Below are positions 7,599 to 9,396 of a DNA stretch of 9,396 nucleotides, in pieces; the first letter of the stretch is position 1; each line of letters opens with the position of its first letter. The stretch comes from Ignavibacteriaceae bacterium (lineage in GTDB: Bacteria > Bacteroidota > Ignavibacteria > Ignavibacteriales > Ignavibacteriaceae), in contig JALNWB010000152.1 in NCBI GenBank assembly GCA_023231105.1, forward strand, positions 1 to 9,396, written 5' to 3'. Made by a program: the position numbers and the translations under genes. The notes below the pieces were generated by a model, which was given only the letters and a program-made list of their open reading frames with translations, did no database searches and was not told the origin of the DNA.

Positions 7599-7651
7599 TA
7601 ACGAGACGCTGGGTTCACAGCCTAGTCGGAGGCGACATGAGCCTCCCGTTA
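7599..7651. repeat. Possible three-way-junction structure
   Basis: TAACG (7599-7603) can pair with CGTTA (7647-7651). Inside are two hairpins: GCTG (7608-7611) with CAGC (7618-7621), and GGAGGC (7628-7633) with GCCTCC (7641-7646) around a 7-base loop. Together they form a three-armed fold. The outer TAAC/GTTA pair recalls integron attC sites, but the flanking box sequences do not fit that consensus and no integrase is present. It could also be a structured RNA, or a relic of a mobile element. Confidence 0.4.
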
Positions 7652-7660
7652 CCTATGTTC

Positions 7661-7678
7661 GGCAAAACGAGTTTTGCC
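7661..7678. repeat. Perfect inverted repeat
   Basis: GGCAAAACGAGTTTTGCC is fully self-complementary except at its centre: GGCAAAA and TTTTGCC pair around the loop CGAG. It is not followed by a T-tract on the + strand. It sits between the three-armed structure and the terminator-like hairpin. Confidence 0.6.
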
Positions 7679-7704
7679 TTGCGATTAAAACTTTGTGAAA
7701 AATC

Positions 7705-7730
7705 AAGCCGACCATAACGATCGGCTTTTC
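7705..7730 (+). terminator. Probable intrinsic terminator after the FISUMP gene
   Basis: AAGCCGA (7705-7711) pairs perfectly with TCGGCTT (7721-7727) around a 9-base loop, followed by two more T residues. It lies 190 bases after the last stop codon of the exported-protein cluster. On the - strand the same stem is followed by GATTTTTC, so it may work in both directions. Confidence 0.5.
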
Positions 7731-7896
7731 AACCACAGCATGCTTGAGACTTTTACAATTGGAAACTGAGAATCTTCAAATTTTTCGCTACGTTAAATCT
7801 CATACAACGATGACGAAATTTTTAATTAGGACTGAGAATTGATAAGTAAGTTCAAGAAAACTAGTAACAGTAATCAAATTCATATAAATAAATCAT

Positions 7897-7902
7897 AGAG
7901 GT
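7897..7902 (+). promoter_or_regulatory. Ribosome binding site of the slipin gene
   Basis: AGAGGT lies 7 bases before the ATG at 7910, an ordinary and strong arrangement that fixes this start. Confidence 0.75.
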
Positions 7903-7909
7903 AATTAAA

Positions 7910-8833
7910 ATGAGAAAAAATAACCCATTTGCAGCTTTAATCTTCATCATAATTCTTGGTATTGGAGTAGGATTAGCCTTTGCCATGTACAATGCTGCGG
8001 CTAATACCGCAAGCGTGTGGATTGGAGTCATTGCATTTGTCATCGCCCTCTTTGTTTCTCTCTCAATTAAAGTCGCGGATCAGTGGGAAAGAGTGGTGAT
8101 ATTGCGATTAGGCAAATTCCGCGCTCTCAAGGGACCAGGACTGTTTTTCATTATTCCGATCATCGACGCTATACCTTACTGGATCGACACCCGCGTGATC
8201 ACAGCATCTTTCAAAGCAGAGAAAACACTTACTAAAGATACAGTTCCTGTAGATGTAGATGCAGTGTTGTTCTGGAAAGTTATAGACCCAAAGAAGGCAG
8301 CCTTGGATGTCGCCGATTATCAAAGTGCTATAAGTTGGGCATCCCAAACGGCTTTGCGTGATGTTATCGGTAAAACCATGCTTTCAGATATGCTGGAAGG
8401 TAGGGAAAAGATTAGCGATGAGTTACAGAAAATCATTGATGTACGTACCGAGCCATGGGGCATTAATGTTATTTCTGTAGAAGTCAAGGATGTACTGATT
8501 CCTCCAGCTTTGGAGGATGCGATGTCAATGCAGGCTCAAGCTGAAAGAGAACGTCAAGCCAGGGTAATTCTGGGAGATTCGGAAAGGCAGGTTGCTGAAA
8601 AATTTGAAGAGGCGGCCAAGACCTACACAAACAACCCTGTGGCATTGCATTTAAGAGCGATGAATATGCTCTATGAAGGTTTGAAGCAAAATTCAACGAT
8701 TGTAATTGTACCCAGTTCAGCATTGGATACAATGCAGCTTGGTGGTATAGCGGGGTTAACGGCATTGACAATGGGCATCGGCCAGGATAAAGTAAATAAG
8801 GAAAAGGAAAACGAGGCCAGAAAACAAGAATGA
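7910..8833 (+). CDS. Slipin family membrane protein (stomatin/SPFH/band 7)
   Basis: A 307-residue integral membrane protein. Two hydrophobic segments (about residues 7-27 and 36-52) anchor it in the inner membrane. The SPFH/band 7 domain runs from about 53 to 230: it shows Q-W-E-R-V-V-I-L-R-L-G-K-F (58-70), G-P-G-L-F-F-I-I-P-I-I-D (75-86), the long helix with E-G-R-E-K-I-S-D-E-L, and the slipin signature TEPWGINVISVEVKDVLIP (180-198). A helical region AMSMQAQAERERQARVI (204-220) leads to the C-terminal tail with V-I-V-P-S-S (265-270). Slipins form large membrane rings and are thought to organise membrane microdomains or regulate proteases and channels. Usually an NfeD-type gene lies next to a slipin; none is seen within this window. 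The gene is far from the preceding cluster and has its own ribosome binding site, so it is probably a separate unit. Confidence 0.95.
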   Translation: MRKNNPFAALIFIIILGIGVGLAFAMYNAAANTASVWIGVIAFVIALFVSLSIKVADQWERVVILRLGKFRALKGPGLFFIIPIIDAIPYWIDTRVITASFKAEKTLTKDTVPVDVDAVLFWKVIDPKKAALDVADYQSAISWASQTALRDVIGKTMLSDMLEGREKISDELQKIIDVRTEPWGINVISVEVKDVLIPPALEDAMSMQAQAERERQARVILGDSERQVAEKFEEAAKTYTNNPVALHLRAMNMLYEGLKQNSTIVIVPSSALDTMQLGGIAGLTALTMGIGQDKVNKEKENEARKQE

Positions 8834-8850
8834 CTTCAATAAAAGAAGTC
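8832..8850 (+). terminator. Hairpin at the end of the slipin gene, possible terminator
   Basis: GACTTC (8832-8837) pairs with GAAGTC (8845-8850) around a 7-base loop. The stem starts inside the TGA stop. No T-tract follows directly, only ATTTTTAT about ten bases on, so termination here is uncertain. Confidence 0.35.
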
Positions 8851-9283
8851 CCCGATGGAAATTTTTATGGATCGATAAAAAACGGTGTGGACAAGAAAAC
8901 AAGATGAGAGAAAAGACTGCGATTAAATATTTGTTTGTAGATATTTGCGACTTTTTGCTTATCGGGACTAAGTATAAAATCCCAAATGAAAAAATTACAA
9001 CCTGATTTCTAAATCTGGAAATCATCTGACCGACTTGCCAGTCCCAACTTCGATTGGCGGAGGTGGTGTATGGAACCTAAATCCGCCATGAATCAGGACT
9101 AACAGAATGTGGGCTGTATTGAAATGGGAATGGTTTTCAAAAGAACCGTTAAAACAGTCTTTACTTCTCTGCGGGAACAGTTTTACAAATCCCGACTTGA
9201 TAGTCGTGTTTTATATCTTAAATTTCAAGGCACATAATTGTAGTTTTAGCAATTAATAAGTTTATTAAACATCGGAGAATAAA
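8834..9283. other. Intergenic region with multiple hairpins
   Basis: These 450 bases hold no convincing gene. A 33-codon frame from ATG 8904 lacks a ribosome binding site and recognisable features. Several inverted repeats occur: TGATTTC (9003-9009) with GAAATCA (9018-9024); TGGCGGA (9055-9061) with TCCGCCA (9082-9088), extended inside by AGGT/ACCT and outside by AGTCC (9040-9044) with GGACT (9096-9100); GGTTTT (9132-9137) with AGAACC (9142-9147, one G-T pair); CGGGA (9172-9176) with TCCCG (9190-9194); and CGACT (9193-9197) with AGTCG (9202-9206). Confidence 0.55.
9030..9205 (+). repeat. Two copies of CCGACTTGnnAGTC
   Basis: CCGACTTGCCAGTC at 9030-9043 and CCGACTTGATAGTC at 9192-9205 agree in 12 of 14 bases. 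In each copy GACT and AGTC form a small hairpin with a tetraloop. They could be protein-binding sites or ends of a small element; no further likeness is seen around them. Confidence 0.4.
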
Positions 9284-9396
9284 ATGGAAGTTAAAATAGA
9301 AGACAACAAACTCATCATCACAATTGAATTGCAAAAGCCAACACCCAGCGCATCCGGTAAAACATTAGTTGTAGCGACTACACATGGAAACACCCA
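9284..9396 (+). CDS. Small conserved protein of unknown function, 3' end outside window
   Basis: The frame starts with ATG at 9284, preceded by GGAG six bases upstream, and stays open to the window edge. The 37 visible residues start MEVKIEDNKLIITIELQK and continue with a P-T-P-S-A-S-G-K-T-L-V-V-A-T-T-H-G-N segment. This matches my memory of a short (about 60 residue) conserved hypothetical family whose members have the same PTPSxSGKTLVVASTxGN block, probably a compact beta-rich protein. Its function is unknown. There is no signal peptide, unlike the upstream cluster. Confidence 0.7.
   Translation, partial: MEVKIEDNKLIITIELQKPTPSASGKTLVVATTHGNT

Larger units (their letters stand above)
7515..7909. 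other. Intergenic region rich in inverted repeats
   Basis: I see no protein gene in these 395 bases. The first 80 bases are very AT-rich. From 7599 to 7730 lie several inverted repeats, described separately. ACTGAGAAT occurs twice (7765-7773 and 7831-7839). AAATTTTTCG (7778-7787) is inverted with two mismatches as CGAAATTTTT (7814-7823). TTGATA at 7839-7844 could be a -35 box for the slipin gene, but no good -10 box follows at the right distance. Confidence 0.6.

Noticed and set aside
7608..7621. tRNA T-arm, from GGTTCA within a short hairpin
   Set aside because: The stem has four pairs and a six-base loop, and no acceptor, D or anticodon arm can be drawn around it.
7599..7651. Integron attC site
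   Set aside because: The TAAC/GTTA pair is suggestive, but the adjoining bases do not fit the R-box consensus, the inner arms are not arranged as in attC, and no integrase is in the window. I kept only the fold.
8904..9005. 33-codon frame after the slipin gene
   Set aside because: There is no ribosome binding site and no recognisable feature; chance is enough to explain it.
8484..9025. Two overlapping - strand frames of 95 and 89 codons at the slipin 3' end and beyond
   Set aside because: The first mirrors the slipin coding sequence. The second is hydrophobic only because it reads A-rich DNA in reverse, and it has no supported start.

Overview
The window looks like a chromosomal segment from a low-GC, diderm bacterium of the Bacteroidota/Chlorobiota/Ignavibacteriota group. 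The strongest clue is that two proteins end in a type IX secretion system (T9SS) type A sorting domain, with the motif NFPNPFNP and a final KKM..MK. A run of small lipoproteins and a FISUMP-domain lipoprotein fit the same group. All supported genes lie on the + strand. Clear AGGT-type ribosome binding sites precede several starts.

Region 1-522 has no recognisable gene. From 523 to 7514 there are seven genes, six of them packed with gaps of -4 to 26 bases and the seventh 62 bases further on. Every product is predicted to be exported. In order they are: a beta-helix protein with a T9SS tail; a 111-residue lipoprotein; an unrecognised lipoprotein; a KPNLYIYP-motif lipoprotein whose stop overlaps the next start as ATGA; an eight-repeat beta-propeller-like protein with a T9SS tail; a lipoprotein with a possible TIG/Ig-like domain; and a FISUMP lipoprotein. 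The layout suggests one transcript that supplies a set of cell-surface proteins. No enzyme or transporter is visible among them, and a shared function is only inferred.

A gap of 395 bases (7515-7909) follows. It holds several inverted repeats, one of which looks like a terminator. The next gene, a slipin (stomatin/SPFH membrane protein, 7910-8833), has its own ribosome binding site and looks like a separate unit. No NfeD partner is seen beside it. A further gap (8834-9283) is again rich in short hairpins. The window ends inside a small conserved protein of unknown function that starts at 9284.

I found no tRNA, rRNA, CRISPR array, transposase or integrase. The points most worth checking are the seven-gene exported cluster, the near-identical non-ATG start modules of the genes at 2740 and 6852, and the structured intergenic DNA on both sides of the slipin gene.
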